From NCBI RefSeq assembly GCF_025837095.1, contig NZ_CP107551.1, forward strand, positions 2,338,352-2,402,351: a stretch of 64,000 nucleotides of DNA, read 5' to 3'. The stretch's first letter is position 1; each line of letters starts with the position of its first letter. Source of the DNA: Rhodococcus sp. Z13 (GTDB taxonomy: Bacteria; Actinomycetota; Actinomycetes; Mycobacteriales; Mycobacteriaceae). The translations under genes and the position numbers were made by a program. The notes below the pieces were generated by a model. The model made no database searches, had not been told where the DNA came from, and saw nothing but the letters and a program-made list of their open reading frames with translations. This document shows positions 21,724 through 31,737 of the stretch, piece after piece.

Positions 21724-22752
21724 GTGGCGATCTCGAAAGTCGAACGGCTGGTGAATCTGGTCATCGCGCTGCTGTCCACCCGGCAGTTCGTGACCGCGGA
21801 GAAGATCCGCGCGTCGGTGGCCGGCTACGCCGACTGCGCCAGCGACGAAGCGTTCAGCCGGATGTTCGAGCGGGACAAGAACGAGCTGCGTGATCTCGGG
21901 GTGCCGCTCGAGACCGGCCGCCCGTCGCGCACCTCCACGGTCGAGGGCTACCGCATCAACCGCGACGCGTACGAGCTGCCGGAGATCGACCTGACCCCGG
22001 AGGAGACCGCCGCCGTCGCCGTCGCCGCGGCCCTGTGGGAGTCCCCGGAACTCGCCTCCGCCGCGCAGGGGGCGCTGCTGAAACTACGGGCCGCCGGGGT
22101 GCGGGTGGACACCGACGGCAGCGGGGTGGTCGCGCCGCTGCCGCCGCGCGCCCGCGGTTCCGAACCGGCGCTGACGGCGTTGCTGGCGGCGATCGATGCG
22201 CGTCGCGCGGTGCGGTTCACGCACCGCAGTTCCCCCACCGACCCGTGGACGCAGCGCACCGTCGAACCGTGGGGTGTGGTGACCGTGCACGGCCGCTGGT
22301 ATCTGGTCGGGCACGACCGCGACCGCGACGCGGTGCGCACCTTCCGCCTGTCCCGCATCGGGGACGACGTCGAGGCGTTCGGCCCCGAGGGGGCGGTGCA
22401 GATCCCGCAGGATGTGGACCTGCGGGCGCGGGTGCTGGCCGCGACCAGTCCGCGGGAGCCGGCGGGGTCGGCGCGGGTGTGGGTGGCCGAGGGGCGGGCC
22501 TGGGAGTTGCGCCGGCTCGGCACCGTCGTCGCCGAGAAGGTGGTGGCCGGGCGGGTCGGGGCGGTGCTCGAGGTGCCGGTGCGCACGTGGGAGTGGATCG
22601 CGCGGATCGTCGCCGGGCAGGGCGCCGACGCGTTGGTGCTCGCCCCGCCGGAACTGCGCGGCGAGGTCGAACGCATCCTCACCGCGGTCGCCGACCCGCA
22701 GCCGGTGTGGGCGGGCGACGCGGTGGACACGACGGGGGAGGGACGGCGATGA
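21724..22752 (+). CDS. pafB: PafB, WYL-domain DNA-damage response activator
   Basis: 342 residues. PafB and PafC form a heterodimer that activates the LexA-independent DNA-damage regulon in mycobacteria (established). N-terminal helix-turn-helix (about 1-90, KVERLVNLVIALLSTRQFVTAEKIR), then the WYL ligand-sensing domain with WGVVTVHGRWYLVGHDRDRDA, then a WCX-type C-terminal domain. GTG start at 21724; its stop overlaps pafC as ATGA. Confidence 0.95.
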   Translation: MAISKVERLVNLVIALLSTRQFVTAEKIRASVAGYADCASDEAFSRMFERDKNELRDLGVPLETGRPSRTSTVEGYRINRDAYELPEIDLTPEETAAVAVAAALWESPELASAAQGALLKLRAAGVRVDTDGSGVVAPLPPRARGSEPALTALLAAIDARRAVRFTHRSSPTDPWTQRTVEPWGVVTVHGRWYLVGHDRDRDAVRTFRLSRIGDDVEAFGPEGAVQIPQDVDLRARVLAATSPREPAGSARVWVAEGRAWELRRLGTVVAEKVVAGRVGAVLEVPVRTWEWIARIVAGQGADALVLAPPELRGEVERILTAVADPQPVWAGDAVDTTGEGRR

Positions 22753-23762
22753 GTACCCGACTGTCGGCCCGGCTGGGACGATTGCTGAATCTGGTGCCCT
22801 ATTTCCTGGCGCACCCGGGGATCAGTGCCGCCGAGGCCGCCCGGGATCTGGGGGTGACGCCCAAGCAGGTGATGGACGATCTGAACCTGCTGTGGGTGTG
22901 CGGGTTGCCCGGCTACGGACCCGGTGACCTGATCGATCTGTCGTTCTCCGAGGACAGCATCGTGGTGACCTTCACCGCCGGCATCGACCGGCCGCTGCGG
23001 CTGACCTCCACCGAGGCCACCGCGCTGCTGGTGGCGTTGCGGTCGCTGCAGGAGATGCCCGGGGTGGTCGACCCGTCGGCGGCGCAGTCGGCGATCGCGA
23101 AGATCGAGGCGGCCGCCGGCACCGCCGCGGTACCGACCGGCGAGCATCCCGGGTCGGGCCCGGAGGCGCCGGGGGAGGACGGTGACGATCCGGTCGCCGG
23201 GCGGGTGCGTGCCGCGGTGCGCGAACACCGCGCGGTGCACCTGACCTACTATTCGGCCTCCCGCGACACCGTCTCCGAACGGGTCGTGGACCCGATCCGC
23301 ATCGTCATCATCGACGAGCACGCCTACCTGCAGGCCTGGTGCCGCAGCGCCGAGGGGGTGCGGCTGTTCCGCTTCGACCGCATCGACGCCGCGACCGTGC
23401 TCGACGAGCCGGCGCGGCCCCCGCACCGGGCCCTCGCCGAGGACGAGCACCTCGAGCTGTTCGAGGGCGACCCGTCGTTGCCGGCGGCGCGGCTGCACAT
23501 CGCCCCCGCCTACACCTGGGTGCTGGACTACTACCCGCTCACCGACGTGCGGGTGCTCCCGGACGGCAGCTGCGAGGCGTTGATGCGATATGCGTCACCG
23601 GACTGGCTGGCGCGGCTGCTCGTCGGTCTCGGGGCCGGGGTGCGGGTGCTCGACCCGCCGCAGCTCGCGACCGCGGTGCGGGAGCGGGCCCGCGCAGCTC
23701 TGGCGGCCTACGCGGCCCTCGACGCCGACCCGGGGGTCGGGCCCGGCACCTCGCCGTCGTGA
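22749..23762 (+). CDS. pafC: PafC, WYL-domain partner of PafB
   Basis: 337 residues. HTH (about 1-60, AAEARDLGVTPKQVMDD-type segment), WYL domain with LTYYSASRDTVSERVVDPIRI and YLQAWCRSAEGVRLFRFDRI, then the WCX domain. The ATG at 22749 lies inside the pafB stop. Together with PafB it should activate repair genes after DNA damage. The terminal part is Ala- and Arg-rich. Confidence 0.95.
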   Translation: MSTRLSARLGRLLNLVPYFLAHPGISAAEAARDLGVTPKQVMDDLNLLWVCGLPGYGPGDLIDLSFSEDSIVVTFTAGIDRPLRLTSTEATALLVALRSLQEMPGVVDPSAAQSAIAKIEAAAGTAAVPTGEHPGSGPEAPGEDGDDPVAGRVRAAVREHRAVHLTYYSASRDTVSERVVDPIRIVIIDEHAYLQAWCRSAEGVRLFRFDRIDAATVLDEPARPPHRALAEDEHLELFEGDPSLPAARLHIAPAYTWVLDYYPLTDVRVLPDGSCEALMRYASPDWLARLLVGLGAGVRVLDPPQLATAVRERARAALAAYAALDADPGVGPGTSPS

Positions 23763-23872
23763 TACGGGCAGGTGAACACTGTGCAACATCGAGGTGCATC
23801 GCGCCGCACAGAAGGCTTCGGTGTGCTCGAGGTCCGGTAGCATCGGTCGAAGCCGATCAGTGGAGGTTGTAA

Positions 23873-24139
23873 ATGGGTGCAATGAGCCCGTGGCACTGGG
23901 CCATCGTCGCGTTGGTGGTCATCATTCTCTTCGGTTCGAAGAAGCTGCCCGACGCCGCACGGGGTCTCGGACGTTCGCTCCGCATCTTCAAGAGCGAGGT
24001 CAAGGAGATGCAGAACGACGACGCCCGGTCGTCCGCGCCGCAGCAGCCGGCCCCGAATCCGTTGCCGTCGGCACAGCCCGTGGACGCGACCGTCGTCGAT
24101 CCCGCGCCGTCGCCGCACCCCGATCAGCGGTCGGCCTGA
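23873..24139 (+). CDS. tatA: Sec-independent translocase subunit TatA
   Basis: 88 residues. One N-terminal transmembrane helix ([15 protein letters not shown]), the conserved FG hinge, the amphipathic helix [20 protein letters not shown], and a Pro-rich polar tail. TatA oligomers form the pore for folded proteins with twin-arginine signals. The ATG at 23873 has TGGAGG six to seven bases upstream. tatC follows 115 bp later. Confidence 0.95.
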   Translation: MGAMSPWHWAIVALVVIILFGSKKLPDAARGLGRSLRIFKSEVKEMQNDDARSSAPQQPAPNPLPSAQPVDATVVDPAPSPHPDQRSA

Positions 24140-24254
24140 CCGACGTTCGTACCCACCGGGACACCCATCCGGAACAGCCGGGTGCCCCGGCGTTTTCCGC
24201 TGATCCCGGCACGCTCCAGGGCCGGTGATCTCGACAGGAGCTGAGATCCGCACC

Positions 24255-25175
24255 GTGCGCATTCCGTTCGATCCGCGCCGCAGCCGGCGCAAGACCAATC
24301 CCGACGGCACCATGTCGCTGGTCGAGCACCTCTACGAACTGCGCACGCGCCTGCTCATCGCCCTCGCCGCGGTGCTGCTCACCACGATCCTCGGGTTCGT
24401 CTGGTACAGCCGCGGTCTGTTCGGCATCGACAGTCTCGGTGAGATCCTGCGTGGCCCGTACTGCGACCTGCCCGCCTCCTCCCGCGCCGATCTCAGCGCC
24501 GACGGGGCGTGCCGGTTGCTCGCGACGGGCCCGTTCGAGCAGTTCATGCTGCGGCTGAAGGTCGCGCTGACCGCCGGCATCGTGATGGCCTGCCCGGTGT
24601 GGCTGTACCAGATCTGGGCGTTCGTCACCCCCGGCCTGTACCGCAAGGAACGCCGCTGGGCGATCGGCTTCGTCACCTCCGGGGCGGTGCTGTTCGTCGC
24701 CGGCGCGGTGCTGGCCTATCTGGTGGTCTCCCACGCCCTGTCGTTCCTGCTGTCCGTCGGCAACGACGTGCAGGTCACCGCCCTGTCCGGCACCCAGTAC
24801 TTCGGGTTCCTCATCAACCTGCTGGTGATCTTCGGGGTGTCCTTCGAGATCCCCCTGGTGATCGTCGCGCTCAACGGGGTAGGGGTGCTGCCCTACGAGA
24901 AGCTCAAGGCGTGGCGGCGCGGCCTGATCATGGGCCTGTTCGTCTTCGCCGCGATCGCCACCCCCGGCCAGGATCCGTTCTCGATGCTCGCCCTCGCCGT
25001 GGCGCTGGTGCTGCTGATGGAATGCGCCATCCAGATCGCGCGCCTCGTCGACAAGCGCCGCGCCCGCCGCGCCGCCGCCGACGGCTGGGGTGATCTCGAC
25101 GACGACGAGGCCTCCACCATCGCCGCCCCGAGCCCGGTGGAACCGGCCCGCCCCGACTACTCCGACACCCTGTGA
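24255..25175 (+). CDS. tatC: Sec-independent translocase subunit TatC
   Basis: 306 residues with six predicted membrane helices. TatC is the receptor for twin-arginine signal peptides. Conserved features: [16 protein letters not shown] (the first cytoplasmic HLxELR motif), [11 protein letters not shown], the [11 protein letters not shown] loop and FEIPLV. The GTG at 24255 is used; a GTG at 24225 would put the GGAG ribosome-site sequence inside the coding region. The last bases overlap helY. Confidence 0.94.
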   Translation: MRIPFDPRRSRRKTNPDGTMSLVEHLYELRTRLLIALAAVLLTTILGFVWYSRGLFGIDSLGEILRGPYCDLPASSRADLSADGACRLLATGPFEQFMLRLKVALTAGIVMACPVWLYQIWAFVTPGLYRKERRWAIGFVTSGAVLFVAGAVLAYLVVSHALSFLLSVGNDVQVTALSGTQYFGFLINLLVIFGVSFEIPLVIVALNGVGVLPYEKLKAWRRGLIMGLFVFAAIATPGQDPFSMLALAVALVLLMECAIQIARLVDKRRARRAAADGWGDLDDDEASTIAAPSPVEPARPDYSDTL

Positions 25176-27895
25176 CCGACCCCGGCTCCGCTCCGGCCGC
25201 GGCCGGCCCGCAGCTGGACACCTTCGCGGCCGCCCTGTCCTTCCCCCTCGACCCCTTCCAGGTCGAGGCGTGCCGCGCGCTCGAGGGCGGGCATTCGGTG
25301 CTGGTGTGCGCCCCCACCGGCGCCGGCAAGACCGTGGTGGGGGAGTTCGCGGTGTTCCTGGCGTTGCAGGGCGGCACCAAGTGCTTCTACACCACCCCCA
25401 TCAAGGCGCTGAGCAACCAGAAGTACGCCGACCTGTGCGCCCGGCACGGCAAGGATTCCGTCGGCCTGCTCACCGGCGACCAGTCGATCAACTCCGACGC
25501 GCCGGTGGTCGTGATGACCACCGAGGTGCTGCGCAACATGATCTACGCGTCGTCCACCGCCCTGATCGGGCTCACCCACGTGGTGATGGACGAGGTGCAC
25601 TTCCTCGCCGACCGTTTCCGCGGCGCCGTGTGGGAAGAGGTGATCCTGCACCTGCCCGAGGATGTGCGGCTGGCGTCGCTGTCGGCGACCGTGTCCAACG
25701 CCGAGGAGTTCGGCGACTGGATGACCACGGTGCGCGGCGACACCACCGTCGTCGTCGACGAGGTGCGGCCCATCCCGCTGCACCAGCACATGATGGTCGG
25801 CTCCCGCATCTACGACCTGTTCGATCCCCGCGCCCACGGCGACGGCACCTCGCGGCGGCGCCGGGAGATCGTCGTCAACCCGGAGCTGGCGTCGGTGGTG
25901 CGGCAGCGGCAGAGCCTGTCCGGGATGGGCCGCTGGGGTGAGCGCGGCGGGCCGCGGTTCCGGCCGCCGCCGCGCCCGGAGGTGATCGTCCGCCTCGACC
26001 GGGAAGGACTGTTGCCGGCGATCACGTTCGTGTTCAGCCGCGCCGGCTGCGACGCCGCGGTGCAGCAGTGCCTGCGGTCGGGGCTGTATCTGACCGACGA
26101 GGACGAGGCCGCCGAGATCGGGCGGATCATCGACGAGCACACCAAGGACCTGCCGCGCGCCGACCTCGAGGTGCTCGGCTACTCGTCGTGGCGCACCGCC
26201 CTGCAGCGCGGCATCGCCGCCCACCACGCGGGCATGCTGCCGGCCTTCCGGCACACCGTCGAGGAGCTGTTCGTGCGGGGGCTGGTGCGGGCGGTGTTCG
26301 CCACCGAGACCCTCGCCCTGGGCATCAACATGCCGGCGCGCACCGTGGTGCTCGAGAAGCTCGTCAAGTTCAACGGCGACACCCACGCCGAACTCACCCC
26401 CGGTGAGTACACGCAGCTGACCGGGCGGGCCGGGCGGCGCGGCATCGACGTCGAGGGGCACGCGGTGGTGCTGTGGCAGCCGGGCATCGAACCGGCGTCG
26501 GTGGCGGGGCTGGCGTCCACCCGCACCTTCCCGCTGCGCAGCTCGTTCCGCCCGTCCTACAACATGGCCGTCAACCTCATCGACGCCGTCGGGGTGGACC
26601 GGTCGCGGGCACTGCTGGAGATGTCCTTCGCGCAGTTCCAGGCCGACAAGTCGGTGGTCGGGCTCAAACGCGGCATCGACCGCAACGAGGCGGCGCTGGC
26701 GCAGCTGCGCGAGCAGCTCGGGGGCGGCGACAGCGAGATCCTGGACTATCTGCGGTTGCGGGCCGAGCTCACCGACGCCGAACGCGCCCACGAACGTCGC
26801 CGTCGGCAGGACCGCCGCTCCGAGGCGATCGCGTCGCTGGTGACATTGCGGCGCGGTGACATCGTCGCCGTCCCGGCGGGGAAGCATTCCGGGCTGGCGG
26901 TGGTCGTCGACCCGGACGACGACGCGCGGGATCCGCGGCCGCACGTGGTGACCACCGACGCGTGGTCCGGGCGGCTGTCGGCGGGGGATTTCCCGACCCC
27001 GGCGCAGGTGCTGGGCCGGTTGCGGTTGCCGCGGCACGTCGACCACCGCACCGGCCGTGGGCGCCGCGACATCGCGTCGGCGTTGCGGTCGAAGAATCTG
27101 GTGGTGCCGCGCCGCCCCAAACGCGCCAAGGGCAAGGGCGACACCCGCGAGATCGACACGTTGCGCCGGCAGCTGAAGAACCATCCGGCGCGCAAGCATC
27201 CGGATCTGGATCGGCTCGCCCGGCTCGGGGAGCGCTACCACCGGCTGCTGCGCGAGACCGAACAGCAGCGACGCAAGGCCTCCGCCGCCACCGATTCGCT
27301 GGCGCGCACCTTCGAGCGGATCGTCGCGCTGCTCACCGAACGCGGCTATCTCACCGAGGGGGACGATCCGGCGACCACCGAGGCCGGTGAACGTCTGGCC
27401 CGGATCTACACCGAGGCGGACCTGCTGGTCGCCGAGTGCCTGCGGCGCCGCGCCTGGGCGGGGTTGTCGCCGGCCGAGCTGGCGGCGGTGGCGTCGGCGG
27501 TGATCTACGAGTCACGCACCGACGAGCCGATCACCGTGGTGGGGCCGACCGGCCCGATCCGGCACGCCCTTGCGGAGACGACGCGCCTGTGCGACGCGTT
27601 GCGCGCCGACGAGATCCGGCACCGGCTGCCCCCGACCCGAGATCCGGATCTGGGGTTCGTCACCGCCGCCTACACCTGGGCGTCCACCGCGTCGCTGACC
27701 GAGGCGCTGGTCGCCGCGGAGGCCGCCGGCAAGGAACTGTCGCCCGGGGATTTCGTGCGCTGGTGCCGGCAGTTGATCGACCTGCTCGACCAGGTCCGCA
27801 CCGTCGCGGACGACCCGGAGATCGCGCGGACCGCGGGCAAGGCGGTCGCTGCGATCCGTCGCGGTGTCGTCGCCGTCGATCCCACCGCGGACTGA
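25172..27895 (+). CDS. helY: Ski2-like DEAD/DEAH-box helicase HelY
   Basis: 907 residues, the size of mycobacterial HelY. Helicase core: Walker A APTGAGKT (near residue 48), [11 protein letters not shown] (Ia), MDEVH (II, near 140), SLSATVSN (III), FVFSRAGCD (IV), HHAGMLP, and GRAGRRGID (VI). The C-terminal half contains the DSHCT-type helical domain of exosome-associated Ski2/Mtr4 helicases. It probably remodels structured RNA with RNases. GTG start overlaps the tatC stop by four bases; a small hairpin (27901-27915) lies just after the stop. Confidence 0.93.
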   Translation: MTDPGSAPAAAGPQLDTFAAALSFPLDPFQVEACRALEGGHSVLVCAPTGAGKTVVGEFAVFLALQGGTKCFYTTPIKALSNQKYADLCARHGKDSVGLLTGDQSINSDAPVVVMTTEVLRNMIYASSTALIGLTHVVMDEVHFLADRFRGAVWEEVILHLPEDVRLASLSATVSNAEEFGDWMTTVRGDTTVVVDEVRPIPLHQHMMVGSRIYDLFDPRAHGDGTSRRRREIVVNPELASVVRQRQSLSGMGRWGERGGPRFRPPPRPEVIVRLDREGLLPAITFVFSRAGCDAAVQQCLRSGLYLTDEDEAAEIGRIIDEHTKDLPRADLEVLGYSSWRTALQRGIAAHHAGMLPAFRHTVEELFVRGLVRAVFATETLALGINMPARTVVLEKLVKFNGDTHAELTPGEYTQLTGRAGRRGIDVEGHAVVLWQPGIEPASVAGLASTRTFPLRSSFRPSYNMAVNLIDAVGVDRSRALLEMSFAQFQADKSVVGLKRGIDRNEAALAQLREQLGGGDSEILDYLRLRAELTDAERAHERRRRQDRRSEAIASLVTLRRGDIVAVPAGKHSGLAVVVDPDDDARDPRPHVVTTDAWSGRLSAGDFPTPAQVLGRLRLPRHVDHRTGRGRRDIASALRSKNLVVPRRPKRAKGKGDTREIDTLRRQLKNHPARKHPDLDRLARLGERYHRLLRETEQQRRKASAATDSLARTFERIVALLTERGYLTEGDDPATTEAGERLARIYTEADLLVAECLRRRAWAGLSPAELAAVASAVIYESRTDEPITVVGPTGPIRHALAETTRLCDALRADEIRHRLPPTRDPDLGFVTAAYTWASTASLTEALVAAEAAGKELSPGDFVRWCRQLIDLLDQVRTVADDPEIARTAGKAVAAIRRGVVAVDPTAD

Positions 27896-27992
27896 CCCTG
27901 GCCCCACGGTGGGGCGCGGCGCTGCCGACCTGCCGGGGTGGGCGCTAACGTAGGGGGCCGACGCACACCGGAAAGGGCGAGTGGAGACGACG

Positions 27993-28757
27993 ATGACCGG
28001 GCCGAACGAACCGCAGGACTCCCACGGACACACCCCGTCCGAGTCGCCGGATCCCTGGGCTCGCCCCACCGGCTCGGCTCCGGGTTCGCCGTGGGCGCCG
28101 CCCGGCTCCGCCGCGCCCGCGCAGCCGACCACCGATCCGCAGGCCCCCACCACCGCGTGGCCCGGACAGCAGAATCCCGGCCAACAGAATCCCGGGCAGC
28201 AGAACCTGTGGGGGCAGCCGGCCGCGCCGCAGCCCGCCTGGGGGGGACAGCCCACCGCACCCGCCTGGGGCCAGCAGCCCCAGCCTGCCGCCGCCCCCGG
28301 GTGGGGTGCCCCGCCGCAGGGCGGGCAGCAGCAGTGGCCCGGCGCCCCGGCGCCCGGCTGGGCCGGCCAGCAGCCCGGCGGGCCGCAGCAGCCGTGGGGT
28401 GCCCCGCAGGGTGCCTGGCAGCCGCCCGGCACCCCCACCTCGGGGGGGAAGTCGAAGCTGCCGTGGATCCTCGCCGCCGCCGCGGTGGTGCTCGTGCTCG
28501 TCGTCGGCGGCATCACCGCCGCCACCCGGCTCGGCGGCAAGGTCCTCGACCGGTCCGCCACCCAGGCCGGGGTCGCGAAGGTGCTCACCGACTCCTACGG
28601 CGCCACCCAGGTCGGCGACGTGCAGTGCCCGAGCGGGCAGCGCGTCGAGGTCGGGCACAGCTTCTCGTGCCAGGTGACCGTCGACGGCCAGTTCCGGGAG
28701 GTCACCGTGACCGTCACCGACGACAACGGCACCTACGAGGTCAGCCGCCCCCGCTAG
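27993..28757 (+). CDS. DUF4333 membrane protein with Pro/Gln/Gly-rich N-terminus
   Basis: About 254 residues. Residues 1-150 are low-complexity Pro, Gln, Gly and Trp, including three QQNPG/QQNLW repeats. One membrane helix follows (LPWILAAAAVVLVLVVGGI), then an extracellular DUF4333 domain with two cysteines (VQCPSG, FSCQVTV) that probably pair. The ATG at 27993 has GGAG six bases upstream; an upstream GTG at 27981 is possible. Equivalent to the conserved membrane protein beside helY in mycobacteria. Function unknown. Confidence 0.85.
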   Translation: MTGPNEPQDSHGHTPSESPDPWARPTGSAPGSPWAPPGSAAPAQPTTDPQAPTTAWPGQQNPGQQNPGQQNLWGQPAAPQPAWGGQPTAPAWGQQPQPAAAPGWGAPPQGGQQQWPGAPAPGWAGQQPGGPQQPWGAPQGAWQPPGTPTSGGKSKLPWILAAAAVVLVLVVGGITAATRLGGKVLDRSATQAGVAKVLTDSYGATQVGDVQCPSGQRVEVGHSFSCQVTVDGQFREVTVTVTDDNGTYEVSRPR

Positions 28758-28769
28758 CGTTCCGCTCGG

Positions 28770-29750
28770 TCAGCTGCCGGCCTCGGCGAGCGCCGCGCGC
28801 AGCGCGGTCACCGGCCGGTCGAGTCCCCACTGCTGCGCCAGCGTGTCGAGCCGGTCGGGGTCGGCGGGGGTCGCCGGGAGGGTGTCGGGGAGCGACAGTT
28901 CCACCGGGGCGTCGGTGGCGACCCGCACCACCGGCAGCGCCGCGTCCAGATAGTCCGCGGCCGCAGTGAGTTTGACGCGCATGCCCTTGGCCAGCGCCGA
29001 CGACTCGTCGAGGGCGGCGGCGCGGATCGCGTCGAGGGAGCCGTACTGCCGCAGCAGCGAGGCGGCGGTCTTCTCCCCGATGCCCTTGACGCCGGGCAGC
29101 CCGTCGGAGGGATCGCCGCGCAGCACCGCGAGTTCGGCGTAGGCGGCGCCGGCCCGTTCGGCGGGCACCCCGTACCGCTCGGCGACCAGCGCCGGGTCGA
29201 ACAGTTCGGCCTTGGCCAGGCCGCGGCCGGCGTAGAGCACCCGCACCGGCACCGGGTCGTCGGTGACGACCTGCAGCAGGTCGCGGTCGCCGGAGACCAC
29301 GATCACCGGGTCGGTGGTCTCGGTCGCGGCGAGGGTGCCGAGCACGTCGTCGGCCTCGAAGCCGGCGGCGCCGCCGGTGGCGATGCCGGCGGCGGCGAGC
29401 ACCTCGAGGATCACCGGGACCTGCGGCAGCAGCGTCGGGGGGACGTCCTCGACGGTGCCGTCGGAGCCGGCGGCGACGCGGTGGGCCTTGTAGCCGGGGA
29501 CGGCGGCGACGCGGAAGGCGGGGCGCCAGTCCAGGTCCAGGCACACCACCAGCCGGCTGGGGTGGTGGGTGCGGATCAGGGAGGCCACCATGTCGACGAA
29601 GCCGCGGACGGCGTTGACGGGGGTGCCGTCGGGGGCGGTGACCTTCTCCGGGATGGCGTGGAAGGCCCGGAACCACAGGCTCGCGCCGTCGAGCAGCATC
29701 AACGTCGGGTGCGGGGCGGGGGGCGTTGCGGGTGCGGTCACGGACCACAT
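28770..29750 (-). CDS. 5'-3' exonuclease (PolI N-terminal-like, FEN family)
   Basis: Up to 326 residues. It resembles the free-standing 5' nuclease domain of DNA polymerase I. Acidic metal-site motifs are visible: [50 protein letters not shown], and [22 protein letters not shown] (the helix-hairpin-helix). ATG at 29750; GTG at 29741 is an alternative. Probably removes flaps or RNA primers, or acts in repair. It is convergent with the DUF4333 gene and divergent from the peptidase. Confidence 0.92.
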   Translation of the reverse strand: MWSVTAPATPPAPHPTLMLLDGASLWFRAFHAIPEKVTAPDGTPVNAVRGFVDMVASLIRTHHPSRLVVCLDLDWRPAFRVAAVPGYKAHRVAAGSDGTVEDVPPTLLPQVPVILEVLAAAGIATGGAAGFEADDVLGTLAATETTDPVIVVSGDRDLLQVVTDDPVPVRVLYAGRGLAKAELFDPALVAERYGVPAERAGAAYAELAVLRGDPSDGLPGVKGIGEKTAASLLRQYGSLDAIRAAALDESSALAKGMRVKLTAAADYLDAALPVVRVATDAPVELSLPDTLPATPADPDRLDTLAQQWGLDRPVTALRAALAEAGS

Positions 29751-29785
29751 CCTGCCATCCGGTGACGCGCACTAGGCTCGGATGC

Positions 29786-30925
29786 ATGACCACTGCCGCC
29801 CCCCGATTCCCCGCCGCCCGTTACGGGAAGCGTCTGTCCCGCGCCGCCGAGCTCGGTGCCGCCGCGGGGCTGGACGCGCTGCTCATCACCCCCGGCCCGG
29901 ACCTGCGCTATCTGACCGGTTCCCGCGCCGCCTCCTTCGAACGGCTGACCTGCCTGGTGATCCCCACCGACGGGTCCACCCCGTCGGTGGTGGTGCCGCG
30001 GCTCGAGCTGGCGTCGCTGCGCGAATCCGCGATCGGTGAACTCGCCCTGCCGGTGCACGACTGGGTGGACGGGCAGGATCCCTACGCGGTGGTGCGGGAG
30101 CTGGTGCCGGCCGCGACGGCGGTCGCGGTCGCCGAAGCGATGCCCGCGCTGCATCTGGTGCCGCTCACCGACCGCTTCGGTACCGCTCCGAGCCTGGCGA
30201 CCGCGGTGATCCGCGAGCTGCGGATGGTCAAGGACGAGGACGAGATCGCGGCGCTGCGCCGCGCCGGCGCCGCCATCGACCGGGTGCACGCCCGCATGGG
30301 TGAGTGGTTGCGTCCGGGCCGCACCGAAGCGGAGGTCGCCGCGGACATCACCGCCGCGATCGTCGAAGAGGGCCACACCGAGGCCGATTTCGTGATCGTC
30401 GGGTCCGGGCCGCACGGCGCCGACCCGCACCACGAGGTGTCCGATCGGGTCGTCGAGGCCGGGGACATCGTCGTCGTCGACATCGGTGGGCCGGTGGAGC
30501 CGGGCTACTACTCGGATTCGACCCGCACCTACAGCCTCGGCGACCCCGATCCGGAGATCGCGGCAAGGATCGCGATCCTCGAGCAGGCCCAGCGGGCCGC
30601 CGTCGAGGCGGTGCGGCCCGGGGTGCGCGCCGAGGCGGTCGATGCGGCGGCGCGGGACGTGCTCACCGCCGCCGGCTACGGGGAGGTGTTCGTGCACCGC
30701 ACCGGGCACGGCATCGGCCTGTCGGTGCACGAGGAGCCGTACATCGTGGCGGGCAACGACGACGAACTGCGCCCCGGGATGGCATTCAGCATCGAGCCGG
30801 GCATCTACTTCCGCGGCGAGTGGGGGGCGCGCATCGAGGACATCGTCGTGGTCACCGAGGACGGCTGCGAGCCGATGAACCGGCAGCCGCACGGGCTGAC
30901 CGTGCTGCCGGGCACCGACGCGTGA
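29786..30925 (+). CDS. M24 family Xaa-Pro peptidase
   Basis: 379 residues. N-terminal creatinase-like domain (1-150), then the pita-bread catalytic domain. Metal ligands are visible in VVVDIGG (Asp), YYSDSTRTY (Asp), HRTGHGIGLSVHEEPY (His), SIEPGIYF (Glu) and GARIEDIVVV (Glu). It should cleave X-Pro bonds in peptides with two metal ions in the cytoplasm. ATG at 29786 chosen after the divergent gap. The stop overlaps the SDR gene as GTGA. Confidence 0.93.
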   Translation: MTTAAPRFPAARYGKRLSRAAELGAAAGLDALLITPGPDLRYLTGSRAASFERLTCLVIPTDGSTPSVVVPRLELASLRESAIGELALPVHDWVDGQDPYAVVRELVPAATAVAVAEAMPALHLVPLTDRFGTAPSLATAVIRELRMVKDEDEIAALRRAGAAIDRVHARMGEWLRPGRTEAEVAADITAAIVEEGHTEADFVIVGSGPHGADPHHEVSDRVVEAGDIVVVDIGGPVEPGYYSDSTRTYSLGDPDPEIAARIAILEQAQRAAVEAVRPGVRAEAVDAAARDVLTAAGYGEVFVHRTGHGIGLSVHEEPYIVAGNDDELRPGMAFSIEPGIYFRGEWGARIEDIVVVTEDGCEPMNRQPHGLTVLPGTDA

Positions 30926-31665
30926 GCGGCCCCGGCGGCACCGTCGTCGTCTTCGGCGGGCGCAGCGAGATCGGCGTCGAGGTCGCCGCCCGGCTCGGGC
31001 CGGGTCGCACCGTGGTTCTCGCCGCGCGCCGCGCCGGTGACCTGGCCGACGAGTGCGCCGCGGTGCGGGCCGCGGGCGCGACGGCGGTGCACACCGTCGA
31101 GTTCGACGCCGACGCGGTCGACGGGCATGCCGCGGTGCTCGATCGGATCGCGGCGTTCGGGCCGATCGACGTGGCGGTGCTGGCGTTCGGCATCCTCGGG
31201 GATCAGGCCCGCGCGGAAACCGAGGTGGCGCACGCGGTGTCGATCGTGCACACCGACTACGTCGCGCAGGTCGCGTTGCTCACCGAGCTGGCGCAGCGGT
31301 TGCGGGTGCAGGGGCACGGGCGGCTGGTGGTGTTCTCCTCGGTCGCCGGGTGGCGGGTGCGCCGCGCGAACTATGTGTACGGGTCGGCGAAGGCCGGGCT
31401 CGACGGGTTCGCCTCCGGTCTGGCGGATGCCTTGCACGGCAGCGGCGTGTCGTTGCTGCTGGTGCGGCCCGGGTTCGTGATCGGCCGGATGACCGAGGGG
31501 ATGAGGCCGGCGCCGTTCTCGAGCACACCTCCGCAGGTCGCGGAGGCGACGGTGCGGGCGTTGCAGCGCGGACGCGGGGAGGTGTGGGTGCCGGCGTTGC
31601 TGCGGCCGGTGTTCTTCGGTATGCGCCTGCTGCCGCGCGCGATCTGGCGGCGCCTGCCGCGCTGA
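30922..31665 (+). CDS. Short-chain dehydrogenase/reductase, DprE2-like
   Basis: 247 residues. The cofactor loop is VFGGRSEIGVEVA. The catalytic block VFSSVAGWRVRRANYVYGSAKAGLDGF contains Ser, Tyr and Lys in the usual YxxxK spacing. Its general pattern, including the RRANYVYGSxKAGLDG block and the RxxWRRLPR end, resembles DprE2, the NADH-dependent reductase that completes arabinofuranose-phosphodecaprenol epimerisation. A paralogue (Rv2073c in M. tuberculosis) rather than DprE2 itself is likely. Translationally coupled to the peptidase gene. Confidence 0.85.
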   Translation: MSGPGGTVVVFGGRSEIGVEVAARLGPGRTVVLAARRAGDLADECAAVRAAGATAVHTVEFDADAVDGHAAVLDRIAAFGPIDVAVLAFGILGDQARAETEVAHAVSIVHTDYVAQVALLTELAQRLRVQGHGRLVVFSSVAGWRVRRANYVYGSAKAGLDGFASGLADALHGSGVSLLLVRPGFVIGRMTEGMRPAPFSSTPPQVAEATVRALQRGRGEVWVPALLRPVFFGMRLLPRAIWRRLPR

Positions 31666-31682
31666 GCCCGGTTCGGGGGAGT

Positions 31683-31722
31683 AGTTCTCGTCGGTCGTCC
31701 TCGGTGTGCCGCAACGAGAACT
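31683..31722. terminator. Long-loop inverted repeat between convergent genes
   Basis: Nine-base arms AGTTCTCGT (31683-31691) and ACGAGAACT (31714-31722) are separated by 22 bases, in the 72-bp gap between the convergent SDR and flavoprotein genes. Possibly a bidirectional terminator; the long loop makes this uncertain. Confidence 0.4.
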
Positions 31723-31737
31723 GCACACGAAACCGGT

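Noticed and set aside
28150-28225. Repeats in the DUF4333 gene
   Set aside because: Coding low-complexity QQNPG repeats inside a membrane protein, not a separate element.
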